Positions 10,931 to 20,992 of a DNA stretch of 55,972 nt are shown here, in pieces (position 1 is the stretch's first letter; each line of letters opens with the position of its first letter). A program made the position numbers and the translations under genes. This DNA comes from Alphaproteobacteria bacterium. GTDB taxonomy: Bacteria; Pseudomonadota; Alphaproteobacteria; SMXQ01. The stretch is taken from positions 1 to 55,972 of the forward strand of contig SMXQ01000074.1 in the NCBI GenBank assembly GCA_004356985.1, in the 5' to 3' direction. A model generated the notes under the pieces. The model ran no database searches. It saw nothing but the letters and a program-made list of their open reading frames with translations, and had not been told where the DNA came from.

Positions 10931-11584
10931 ATGGGGGCGAGGGTAAGGCATGTGTTGGGCGCGCTTTTCGGCTGTGGCCTCGGTTTCGGGGCCAGCGTGA
11001 CTGTGAACGATATTTCCAGTCCTTCCATGGCCTTCGCTCCTTCGCCGGCCGGCGCGGTGCAGGGCAAATTGGTTTTGCGGCTGACCTTCCCCAAGGCCCA
11101 TGCGGACAGCAAACGGAGAAAAAGAACCCGGGCAAGGAGGGCCGCGGCGCGCCGGGCCCAAGCGAAGGCGCGCGAGCTTGCCGATAAAATTCTCCTCGGC
11201 ACCAGGAGCGCCACCCTGCCCGCCAATTGCGTCTACGATTCCTATGCGTCGGTTTCCCATGCTGCCGAAACCTTCATCTGTGGCGGCCTTTATTATCAGC
11301 GCTTCCAGGAAAACGGGGTCACCGGCTTCGAGGGTCATGCCGTGGGCTTGGATCGCGGAGCAATCAAAAGGGCGAAAGCGCGCCGGGCGGAAGCCGAAAA
11401 ACAGCGCCGGGCGAAAGCCCAGAAAAAGTTCCAGACCACCCGGCGCGCCACCCTGTCCGCCAATTGCTTCTACGATTCCTACGCGTCCACTTCCAGTGCC
11501 ACCGACGTTTTCGCCTGCGGCGCCCTCCGTTACCGGCAATACCAGGAAAAAGATGTCACCGGCTATGAGGTGGTCGAACCCTGA
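10931..11584 (+). CDS. Secreted protein with two copies of the two-cysteine repeat; paralogue of 8980..9609
   Basis: MGARVRHVLGALFGCGLGFGASVTV near-identical N-terminus and repeats LPANCVYDSYAS.../LSANCFYDSYAS...; ATG at 10931 with shared upstream DNA. Confidence 0.8.
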   Translation: MGARVRHVLGALFGCGLGFGASVTVNDISSPSMAFAPSPAGAVQGKLVLRLTFPKAHADSKRRKRTRARRAAARRAQAKARELADKILLGTRSATLPANCVYDSYASVSHAAETFICGGLYYQRFQENGVTGFEGHAVGLDRGAIKRAKARRAEAEKQRRAKAQKKFQTTRRATLSANCFYDSYASTSSATDVFACGALRYRQYQEKDVTGYEVVEP

Positions 11585-11668
11585 ACGTCCCCGCGGCCCG
11601 GCCCATTGCGCCCCGGGCCGCCCGGCCGCCATGGCCGCGGCGGAACGTAGCGTCGTCTGGAAAGTGCT

Positions 11669-11863
11669 CTAGGCGACGGCGTGGCCGGCCAAGGGAATAA
11701 TTTCGGCCTGCGGAGCTTTCCCCGATAGCTCATAAAGCTCTCGGCGGCACTGGTCCAATTGCTTAACCGTCCGGGTGTCCTGGGTGTCGAATATTTCTAT
11801 GCAACTGAGCTTGATCTCAACGAGATCGATGAGGGTCTCGACGGACTTTTTCGATAACAACAT
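11669..11863 (-). CDS. Small uncharacterised protein (64 aa)
   Basis: MLLSKKSVETLIDLVEIKLSCIEIFDTQDTRTVKQLDQCRRELYEL; RBS-like aggagg/gatgat upstream; internal start chosen over long upstream extension. Confidence 0.6.
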   Translation of the reverse strand: MLLSKKSVETLIDLVEIKLSCIEIFDTQDTRTVKQLDQCRRELYELSGKAPQAEIIPLAGHAVA

Positions 11864-12049
11864 ATCATCCTCCTGATCTACCTGATTCGAGGTTGAAACT
11901 GAGGATGATGATCGAACATAATTTGTTAAAAGGTTGTTAAAATTTGCCCCGTCGTCAATTAATGGGTGGGGGGGGCGTATATAATGGGTTCGGGCGGAGT
12001 GCCCCGCCACCAATGTATGGGTCTCCCCTTGACGCCAGAGGAGGAAACG

Positions 12050-12514
12050 ATGTCCATCGATCATCAAGATGACACACAAGAACTTGACCATGTCGAAGCC
12101 GAATCGCGCATCCAGGCCTTTCGCTACCAAAAGCCCGATAAATTTTCATCGGGCAAGGCCTCGGTTCGTCTCTGCAACAGCGATGTCCTCATGGGGCTCG
12201 TCCAGGTGGTTAGGGACGGCGGCGAAAACAATCTCCACTACCACAAGACCAACGACGGATTCTGGCTGGTCCTTGGCGGACGGGCGAAGTTCTACGGCCC
12301 CGGCGACGTGGAACTGGGTGAGTTCGGCCGCCATGAAGGGATCATGATCCCTAGGGGCGCGCGCTATTGGTTCGAGCGCGTGGGAGAGGAGGATTTGGAA
12401 ATCCTACGGGTCGGAGGATCCGCCGATCTGGCGGCCAAGAACTCCGGCCGCACCGATGTATCCAAACAAAAATTCATCATCGGCAGTACTGAAAGATTCG
12501 ACGGCAAGCGGTGA
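12050..12514 (+). CDS. Cupin-domain protein
   Basis: GENNLHYHKTNDGFWLVLGGRAKFYGPGD...GIMIPRGARYWFERVGEEDLEILRV; RBS gaggaaa. Confidence 0.8.
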   Translation: MSIDHQDDTQELDHVEAESRIQAFRYQKPDKFSSGKASVRLCNSDVLMGLVQVVRDGGENNLHYHKTNDGFWLVLGGRAKFYGPGDVELGEFGRHEGIMIPRGARYWFERVGEEDLEILRVGGSADLAAKNSGRTDVSKQKFIIGSTERFDGKR

Positions 12515-12746
12515 GCGCGCACTCCGCACTCCGCGTTCAAGGGCACGCCGTGCGCGCCACGTTTGATCGGTGAAGGGCCCGACGCCGAAGGCCAACCCCC
12601 GCCCACCGCGCCGCCCATGGCCGGGGGATCGAGCGTGGCCCACGGGGGCCATGGTTCGAGCGGGGAGGTGGAGAAATTTAGCCCACCGTGGGTGGCCGCA
12701 TGGAAATGCCCTGAGGCGGGCTTGACGAGACAGAGGAGGAACCAAG

Positions 12747-13169
12747 GTGGCGAAACTGAGACATATCGCGATGTCGGTCCCGGATCCCCATAAGGCGGCG
12801 GATTTCTATTGTGAAGCGTTCGACATGAAGCGGGTGGGCGAGAGGGATTCAACCCTGGCAAAAGGCGTCTTCGTGTCCGACGGGGTGATTACGGTGGCGT
12901 TCCTAAATTTCAAGACCGACGCCCAGGGGCCCAAGGAGTTCGTCGGTTTGCATCACATCGGGTTTTGGGTCGACGACATCAGGGAGGCCGAAGAAAAGGT
13001 CGAAAAAGCAGGGGCCCAATACCTCATGGGGCGCCCCGAGCAGGACCAAGGTTCGGTGTTTTACGAAGAGAAATTCCGCGATCCCAATGGCGTGATCTTC
13101 GACATCACCCATGTCGGGTGGGATGGTTCCGTCAAGGACGTGGTGCCGGCAGAGGAGGCAAGCGGCTAA
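12747..13169 (+). CDS. VOC (glyoxalase/bleomycin resistance) family protein
   Basis: KLRHIAMSVPDPHKAADFYCEAFDMKRV...GLHHIGFWVDDI...FRDPNGVIFDI; GTG start, aggagg RBS. Confidence 0.88.
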   Translation: MAKLRHIAMSVPDPHKAADFYCEAFDMKRVGERDSTLAKGVFVSDGVITVAFLNFKTDAQGPKEFVGLHHIGFWVDDIREAEEKVEKAGAQYLMGRPEQDQGSVFYEEKFRDPNGVIFDITHVGWDGSVKDVVPAEEASG

Positions 13170-13210
13170 GCGCCACATGTTGGGGCCGCGGGGGCCGGCC
13201 TTCGGCGCTC

Positions 13211-14341
13211 TCAGGCTTTCGGGCGCAGGACGCGGTGGCGCATGTCGAGGAACCCCTGATCGGAAAGCCTCGACCACGAGAGCGCTTCCTCGCGGAAGGC
13301 GTGGAACGAGCGATAGGTTCGCCTGGTCAGGTCGTCGGCCGCTTCCATTTCCCCCAGGACTTGCGCCGATGCCTTGCCGAACGCCGCCGTCACGTCGTCG
13401 GGGAAGCGCCGCAGCTTGACCCCATGGCGGGCGATCAGGGTCTTGAGCGCGGTCCCGTTGCGGTGGTTGAATTCGCCCAGCATGGCTTCCGCCTCGGCCC
13501 GGCAGGCGGTGGCGATGACGGCGCGGAGATGGCCGGGCAGGGCCTCGAATTTGGCCTTGTTGACGAAACACTCGATGCCGGTGCCGGGCTCGTGGAAACC
13601 GGGCCAGTAGTAAAACTTGGCGATCTTGTAAAAGCCGAAGGCGAGATCGTTCCACGGGCCGACCCATTCGGTGGCGTCGATCCGGCCCGTTGTCAGGGCG
13701 GTGAAGATTTCCCCGCCCGGCAGGTTTTCCGCCGTCGCCCCGATGCGGCGCAGGACTTCGCCGCCGAGCCCAGGCATGCGCATCTTGAGGCCCTTGAAAT
13801 CATCCATGGAGCGGATTTCCTTCTTGAACCAGCCGCCCATCTGAACCCCGGTATTGCCGGCGAGAAAGGGCTTCAGGCCGAACTGTCCGTAGCCCTCGTC
13901 CCAGAGCGCCTGGCCGCCGCCATAGTGGATCCAGGCCGACAACTCCTGGGCGGTGAGGCCGAACGGCACGGCGGCGAAGAAGTTGAACGATTTGGATTTT
14001 CCCTGCCAGTAATACGGCGCCGCATGGCCCATTTCCACCGAGCCCTGGGCGACCGCGTCGAAGGATCCGAAGGCGGCAACCAAGGTGCCCGCCGCGGCGA
14101 CCTTGACCGTGAGCTCGCCGCCGCTCATGGCGGTGATGCGCTGGGCCAGGCGCGCCGCCGAGGTGCCGAGGCCGGGGAACATTTCCGGCCAAGTGGTGAC
14201 CATGGTCCAGTGCCGGGTCTTTTTGCGGGCCACCGCGGGAGCCGACGGCCGGCCCTTGGCGCGCGGACCCAATGCATAGGCGCCGGCGCCGCCGACCACC
14301 AGGCCGGTCGCGGCTCCAGCCAGGAAATCACGGCGATTCAT
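13211..14341 (-). CDS. TRAP transporter substrate-binding protein (DctP family), Tat-type signal
   Basis: MNRRDFLAGAATGLVVGGAGAYA; WPEMFPGLGTSAARLAQRI; GLKMRMPGLGGEVLRRIGA; GRIDATEWVGPWNDLAFGFYKIAKFYYWPGFHEPG. Confidence 0.92.
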   Translation of the reverse strand: MNRRDFLAGAATGLVVGGAGAYALGPRAKGRPSAPAVARKKTRHWTMVTTWPEMFPGLGTSAARLAQRITAMSGGELTVKVAAAGTLVAAFGSFDAVAQGSVEMGHAAPYYWQGKSKSFNFFAAVPFGLTAQELSAWIHYGGGQALWDEGYGQFGLKPFLAGNTGVQMGGWFKKEIRSMDDFKGLKMRMPGLGGEVLRRIGATAENLPGGEIFTALTTGRIDATEWVGPWNDLAFGFYKIAKFYYWPGFHEPGTGIECFVNKAKFEALPGHLRAVIATACRAEAEAMLGEFNHRNGTALKTLIARHGVKLRRFPDDVTAAFGKASAQVLGEMEAADDLTRRTYRSFHAFREEALSWSRLSDQGFLDMRHRVLRPKA

Positions 14342-14414
14342 CGGCTCACTCCCCTGTGACGATGGTTGTTGGCTCCATGCGCTGCCCCCGGCCGGGGGGC
14401 GTCGAAGGGCATGA

Positions 14415-15155
14415 CTATACGGATTCCTTCATGGCGGCACCACGACTCGAGACCAGCGGCGCCCAGCCTTGGGGGCCGAACGCCTCGATCGGCCGGAAGC
14501 GGGATTTGTAATCCATCTTGGCGCAGCCGGAAATCCAGTAGCCGAGATAAACGTAGGCGAGATCGCGGCGCTTCGCCTCGGCGATCAGCCATAGGATCAT
14601 GTGGGTGCCGAGCGCCAGTTTGGCGTTCTCCGGAGCATAAAAGCTGTACACCGCAGACAGCGCGTCGGGCAGGGTGTCGGCCAGCATCACGGCGACCAGT
14701 TCGCCGCCCTCGGCGCGGAATTCGGTGACAGCGGTCTCCACCGGGCTTTCCTCCACCATGGCCCGGTATTCCATGAAGGACATGCGGTCCATGCCGCCGC
14801 CGGGATGGCGTTCGGCCTGATAGCGCGTGAACAGGCCGTATTGCTCGGTGGTTGCCTGGGGCGGGGCGGTGTCCGCCGTCACATGACGGTTGGCCCGCCG
14901 CACGCGGTCCAGCGAACGGCTTGGCGTGAACGCGCTGGCGACCACCCGGACCGGGCGGCAGGCGTCGCAACTGGGACAGGCCGGCCGGTACATGAAACCG
15001 TGGCTGCGCCGGAACCCGGCACGGAGGCCGTCATGGTACAGATCCTTTGCCCCCTTGCCCGTGAGTTCGGTCGCGACGACGCGTTCGTTCCGCCCCTCGA
15101 GATAGGGGCAGGGGCGCAGGGGGGAGGCGTGAAGAGGATGGAGCCTTGGCGACAT
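14415..15155 (-). CDS. bpt: Bacterial leucyl/aspartate-glutamate transferase (arginyltransferase family)
   Basis: CPYLEGRNERVVATEL...GFRRSHGFMYRPACPSCDACRPVRVV; YVYLGYWISGCAKMDYKSRFRPIEAFGPQGW. Confidence 0.9.
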   Translation of the reverse strand: MSPRLHPLHASPLRPCPYLEGRNERVVATELTGKGAKDLYHDGLRAGFRRSHGFMYRPACPSCDACRPVRVVASAFTPSRSLDRVRRANRHVTADTAPPQATTEQYGLFTRYQAERHPGGGMDRMSFMEYRAMVEESPVETAVTEFRAEGGELVAVMLADTLPDALSAVYSFYAPENAKLALGTHMILWLIAEAKRRDLAYVYLGYWISGCAKMDYKSRFRPIEAFGPQGWAPLVSSRGAAMKESV

Positions 15156-15215
15156 GGCCGCATTATGGCGCGAATGGGAAGCCCCCCGCAATCGCGGGTG
15201 CTGTGCGCCGGCCGA

Positions 15216-16289
15216 TCAGCGCCCGGGCGGGTTGGCGAACGGGATGACGCGCTTGAGTTTGGCGCCCTTGACCACGGGCGGCGGCGGCGGCGCCACCGCC
15301 TTCCTGGCCGGCCGGCGGGGGGCCACCTTAGGCGGCGGACGGTTCTGCCGCAGCAGGGTGATCGAGATGCGGCGATTGCGGGCGTCGCGGGGATCACCGG
15401 TGATCAGGGGTTCGGTCGCGGCTTTGCCGATGATGCGGGCGAAGCGTTGCTTGGGGACCCCGAAGCGAGTCAGTGCACGGCGCGATGCATTGGCGCGGCC
15501 GGTGGACAATTCCCAGTTGGAATAGCTGGCCCCGCGTGTGTAGGGAATGGCGTCGGTATGGCCGGCGATGATGATCTTGTTGGGCAGCCTTGCGATCGCG
15601 TGGGCCACCACTTCCAGAAGCTGGCGGGTGTATTGGTAGGGCACCGAGGAGCCGCGCGCGAACATGGATTTCTTGTCGCGGTCGATGATCTGAATGCGCA
15701 AGCCTTCTTCGGTCGATTCGAGGATCAGATGATCGGCCAAATTGCGCAGGCCCGGCAGGGTCGCCAGGGCCCTCTTGATGGCTTTGCGGACCATATCGAA
15801 GGTCTTGTCCTCGCGCTTGCGCAGGATGGTATTGAGTTCTTCCTCGCTGGGTTTTCTCCCAGAAATCTCCGAATCGTTGGCCTGGCCCGAACCATCGGGA
15901 TTTTCCGTTTGCCACGTGCCGGGTCCGGTGCTACCCGCAACTTGCACCAATTCCTGGGTGTTTTCGCCGTCCTTGGGGGGCATCGGCTCGGGCACGCCAA
16001 GGGGCGCGCCCCGGCCGCGCTGCGGGCCGTCCAAGGTGATGGTCTGGCCGCCCAGCACGCCGCCGGCGCCCGACGCCGTGCGGGCGATGGAAGCGGGGGC
16101 GAAATAGTTCGAGATTCCCGAGCGTTGCTCCTGGGTGGTCGAACTGAGCAACCACATCAGAAGGAAGAACGCCATCATCGCCGTCACGAAATCGGCATAG
16201 GCCACCTTCCAGGCGCCGCCATGATGGGCCTCGTCGTGACCGCCTTTCTTCTTCCTGACGATGATGATCGGTGCCGCGTTGGTCGCCAT
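15216..16289 (-). CDS. motB: Flagellar motor protein MotB (OmpA-like domain)
   Basis: HHGGAWKVAYADFVTAMMAFFLLMWLLSST plug/TM; OmpA-like NKIIIAGHTDAIPY...NWELSTGRANASRRAL. Confidence 0.92.
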   Translation of the reverse strand: MATNAAPIIIVRKKKGGHDEAHHGGAWKVAYADFVTAMMAFFLLMWLLSSTTQEQRSGISNYFAPASIARTASGAGGVLGGQTITLDGPQRGRGAPLGVPEPMPPKDGENTQELVQVAGSTGPGTWQTENPDGSGQANDSEISGRKPSEEELNTILRKREDKTFDMVRKAIKRALATLPGLRNLADHLILESTEEGLRIQIIDRDKKSMFARGSSVPYQYTRQLLEVVAHAIARLPNKIIIAGHTDAIPYTRGASYSNWELSTGRANASRRALTRFGVPKQRFARIIGKAATEPLITGDPRDARNRRISITLLRQNRPPPKVAPRRPARKAVAPPPPPVVKGAKLKRVIPFANPPGR

Positions 16290-16332
16290 GTCTTCCTGCC
16301 TACCTGATCAGCCGCCCGGGGATGCCCGCCGG

Positions 16333-17196
16333 CTACGTAAACTTCGGCGCGTTGTCCACGGCTTCTTCGACTTCGTAGAAGCTGGGCCGCACGTCCTCGA
16401 ACAGCGCCTTGCGGGCGAATTCCACCGAGACCGCGGGCGCGTTGCCCTGCATGTGGGCCAGCAGCCCGACCTTGATGCACTGAAAATATTTGATCTCTGC
16501 GTTGAAGGTTTGCTTCAGAAAAGACGCCATGGGACCGAACAGGCCGTACGCCAAAAGCACGCCGAGGAAGGTTCCCACCATGGCGCCGGCGATCAGCCCG
16601 CCGAGAACTTCGGGCGGTTCGGTGATGGACCCCATGGTCTTGATGATGCCCAGAACCGCGGCGACGATGCCCAGCGCCGGCGTGGCGTCGGCCATGGACT
16701 GGATGGCGTTGGATATCTGCAGCTCTTCGTTGTGCCGGGTGTCGATCTCCTCTTCCATCAGGGCTTCCATCTCGAACGGGTTTTCCGAACCCAGGATCAT
16801 CATGCGCAGGTAATCGCAGAGAAATTCGAGAGCGTGATGGTTCTTCTGGAAGATCGGAAATTTCTTGAACAGGTCGCTGTCGTGGGGGTCTTCCACATGG
16901 GCCTCGAGCGCCAGCATGCCCTTGGACTTGGCCAATTTGAAAATCGCGTACTGCATGGTCAGCAGTTCCAGATAAGACTCCTTGCTGTGCGGAGACCCCT
17001 TCATGAGCTTGCCGAGGGCCTTGCAGGTATTGATCAAAACATTCTTGGGGTTGCCGATGATGAAGGCGCCCATGGCCGCGCCGCCGATGATCACCAGTTC
17101 GAACGGCTGCCAAAGGACGTACAGCTTGCCCCCGAGCGCGACATATCCGCCGAACACGGAAACGACCACTATGACGTTACCAATGATGAAAAGCAT
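16333..17196 (-). CDS. motA: Flagellar motor stator protein MotA
   Basis: MLFIIGNVIVVVSVFGGYVALGG...GGAAMGAFIIGN; ADATPALGIVAAVLGIIKTMGSI; adjacent motB. Confidence 0.93.
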   Translation of the reverse strand: MLFIIGNVIVVVSVFGGYVALGGKLYVLWQPFELVIIGGAAMGAFIIGNPKNVLINTCKALGKLMKGSPHSKESYLELLTMQYAIFKLAKSKGMLALEAHVEDPHDSDLFKKFPIFQKNHHALEFLCDYLRMMILGSENPFEMEALMEEEIDTRHNEELQISNAIQSMADATPALGIVAAVLGIIKTMGSITEPPEVLGGLIAGAMVGTFLGVLLAYGLFGPMASFLKQTFNAEIKYFQCIKVGLLAHMQGNAPAVSVEFARKALFEDVRPSFYEVEEAVDNAPKFT

Positions 17197-17265
17197 GGGA
17201 GACCGGCCCGTTTTTAAACTCGTGAATGCGGTCCCTAGATTGCGGGCATTTGATTAAAAAGCCGT

Positions 17266-19713
17266 TTACCGGGGGGCTTTTGGGCGTGGTGGCGGCGCCG
17301 GCGCGCTCGGCACCAGGCGCAGCCTCCTGAGACCGTCATGGACGCGCGAGGGAATCGTCAGGTAGCCGCCATCGCGCCAGGTCTCGATCAGGTCGCGGTA
17401 ATGGGGAGACAGGGGATTGCCCGATTGCCCGGTCGGCTGGATGAACACGGAGCTCTCGAGATCGGCCAAATCGTAGATCGCCCGGAAGGTCGCGCCGTGC
17501 CTGTGGGCGAACGGATAGCGCCGTGAAAACAGCCGCGTTGTCCCCCGGTTGAGGGTGAAGGTGTCGCCGTCGGTGGCGATCGCGATATCGGCGAAACCGC
17601 CGATCAGCGGCAAGGAGGACAACGCCCGGTTCCTGAATCGCGCGATATGAGCATCGCCCCAGCGCCATTTGCCCATGTCCGGCCCGAACCGCCGGCGTAG
17701 GTCTTCCAGGGCGGCGATGAGCGCGGCCGCGAGCACCGACCCACAGGATTCAAGCGCCGGGGTCGAGACATCGTCGCACCAGGCGCGGTCGCCTTCGAGA
17801 ACGTTTCGGATAAACAAGGGGTCGACGCGCCGGTAGCCGCCGGCGAGGGGGCCGAGTTCGTCGGCCACCAGGCCAGGGAGGATCCGGCGCAGCCAGGCGT
17901 TGAAGATGAGCGGCTCCGGTTTTGCCCGGAGCACCATGGCGTCCCAGGCGGCAAGCCGGTCGAGCGCCGGGCCGGTCTCGGGTGTCCGCGGGGTCGCGGC
18001 AAGCAGGACCGGAATGATCTCGCGCGCGGCAAGGGAGAGATTGTCCATCTGCATGGCGGCACTGGCGGCGATGTCATGGCGCCGGTCGTTGGTGAGTTTC
18101 TGCGCGATGCGTTGGGCGCGGTAAGGCCTGCCCCAGTCCCGGGTGATGAGATAGGGGTACGCCGGTCCGACAACCCTGTTGTTGGCATTGATGACGAGAC
18201 CGCTCTTGGGGTCCACCATGGTGGGGAGAGCATCGAAGGGGATGTACCCGGTCCAATCATCGGCGGCATGGTCGCCGCGAACCGGCGCGAAGCCGTCCCC
18301 CGACCTGCGTATGGGGATGCGGCCGGCCAGTTGGAAACCGATCCGCCCTTGGACGTCGCCGTACACGAAATTCTGAACCGGGCTATGGAAGTTCCGCAAG
18401 GCGGCGCGAAATTGCGCCCAGTTTTGCGCCCGGTTGAGATGGTAGAGCGCCTCGGCCGTGCGGTCGTCGGGTTCCAGCATCGCCGCCCTGAGCGCCACCA
18501 CCGCGCCGCTTGGCGCGACCGGGTCGGCGCGGTCCGTGAGGTCGGAAATCACCGGACCGTTGCGGGTGGCGCGGATGGTCAGGCGAACCGGGTCGCCGCC
18601 CTTCACCTTGATGGTCTCCCCCCGGGTGATGAAGGCGCGGCTGCCATGGGGCGTGAGGTAGCGCCCCCCGTCGCTGGGACGGAGCCGCTCGATCACCAGG
18701 TCCTGGGTGTCGGCGCCGGTGGCGGTGACGGTCCAGGCGATGGCCTGGTTGTGGCCGAAGATATGGAAAGGCATGCCCGGCAGGGTGGCGCCGGCGATGG
18801 TCAGCCCCGGCGCCGTGATCCGCGCGAGGTACCACAGATTGGGGGCCTGAAATCCGAGATGCGGGTCGCCGGCCAGGATCGGCTTGCCCGATGCCGTGCG
18901 GCGCCCCGACACCGCCCAAGCATTGGAAGCGCTGGACCATAGAGGCGTGGGGATCGCCTGCGCCAGGGCCTCGAAGGGCAGGTCTGGCACGCCCTCCCAA
19001 ATTGTTCGGGAGGGGGCCGGCCGGCGCGCCGCTTCGCGGACGGGGCCGGGCACCGTCACCGGCGCGTCGGCGGGGTAGGGTGGCCACAAGGCCGCCACCT
19101 GGGCCGGCGCGAGGCGCCGCAGGAGCCCGGCGCGCAGGGCCTCGCGGCGCCAGTTGGTGGAAAGCCGTAAACCCATGAGCCGTCCCCAGAGAAGCGATTC
19201 CTCGGCCTTCCAGGGGGCGGGGCGGATGCCGGTGAAGTAGAATTCGGGCGGCAGGGCGCCGGAATGGGTGGCAAGCCAGCCATTGACGCCCCGGGCATAG
19301 GCCCCAAGCGCGGCCTGCACCGGGGCCGGTAGATTCCCGAGATTGTGGCGCGCAAGGCGGGCGAGGCCCAGGGTGCGCATGGTACGGTCGTGGGGCACGA
19401 GCCTTGCGCCCGCCATTTCCGCCAGGCGCCCGCTCGCCGTGCGGCGCATCATCTCCATCTGCCATAGGCGGTCCTGGGCATGGACGAATCCCAGGGCGAA
19501 ATAAGCGTCGAGTTGGGTCTCGGCGCGGATATGGGGAACGCCGCGGGCATCGCGAAAAATCTCTATGGTCGATTGGGGCCCGGTCAGTCGGATGGTGCCC
19601 TCGGTCACTGGCAGGGAGGTCCTGAGCCACAGATAGCCGCCGCCGGCAAGAACCAGCGCCAGGCCCGGGACGGCCACGAGAAAGACGATGAATGCGCGCC
19701 TAATTAACCGCAT
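17266..19713 (-). CDS. Penicillin acylase family protein (Ntn hydrolase)
   Basis: GVPHIRAETQLDAYFALGFVHAQDRLWQME; catalytic SNAWAVSGRRTASGKPILAGDPHLGFQAPNLWY. Confidence 0.92.
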   Translation of the reverse strand: MRLIRRAFIVFLVAVPGLALVLAGGGYLWLRTSLPVTEGTIRLTGPQSTIEIFRDARGVPHIRAETQLDAYFALGFVHAQDRLWQMEMMRRTASGRLAEMAGARLVPHDRTMRTLGLARLARHNLGNLPAPVQAALGAYARGVNGWLATHSGALPPEFYFTGIRPAPWKAEESLLWGRLMGLRLSTNWRREALRAGLLRRLAPAQVAALWPPYPADAPVTVPGPVREAARRPAPSRTIWEGVPDLPFEALAQAIPTPLWSSASNAWAVSGRRTASGKPILAGDPHLGFQAPNLWYLARITAPGLTIAGATLPGMPFHIFGHNQAIAWTVTATGADTQDLVIERLRPSDGGRYLTPHGSRAFITRGETIKVKGGDPVRLTIRATRNGPVISDLTDRADPVAPSGAVVALRAAMLEPDDRTAEALYHLNRAQNWAQFRAALRNFHSPVQNFVYGDVQGRIGFQLAGRIPIRRSGDGFAPVRGDHAADDWTGYIPFDALPTMVDPKSGLVINANNRVVGPAYPYLITRDWGRPYRAQRIAQKLTNDRRHDIAASAAMQMDNLSLAAREIIPVLLAATPRTPETGPALDRLAAWDAMVLRAKPEPLIFNAWLRRILPGLVADELGPLAGGYRRVDPLFIRNVLEGDRAWCDDVSTPALESCGSVLAAALIAALEDLRRRFGPDMGKWRWGDAHIARFRNRALSSLPLIGGFADIAIATDGDTFTLNRGTTRLFSRRYPFAHRHGATFRAIYDLADLESSVFIQPTGQSGNPLSPHYRDLIETWRDGGYLTIPSRVHDGLRRLRLVPSAPAPPPRPKAPR

Positions 19714-19743
19714 ATTTCAAAATATTATATCTATTTATTAATC

Positions 19744-20847
<1,104 letters not shown>

Positions 20848-20992
20848 TCACGCGAGGACCATATCCAATATTTCCTACCCCGGATAGCATTAGTAAACTT
20901 TTAAGTATTTTCCACCAATACTGGAATTTGCGAGAAAGGCAATCTGCGCTGGTGCAGGGGTCTGCGGGGACTAAATTGTGGAGTGAGGCAGC

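Noticed and set aside
12965-14359. 464-aa plus-strand ORF opposite the TRAP SBP
   Set aside because: Overlaps the VOC gene out of frame and is antisense to the DctP-family gene.
14601-16307. 568-aa plus-strand ORF opposite bpt and motB
   Set aside because: Antisense shadow of clear bpt and motB coding sequence.
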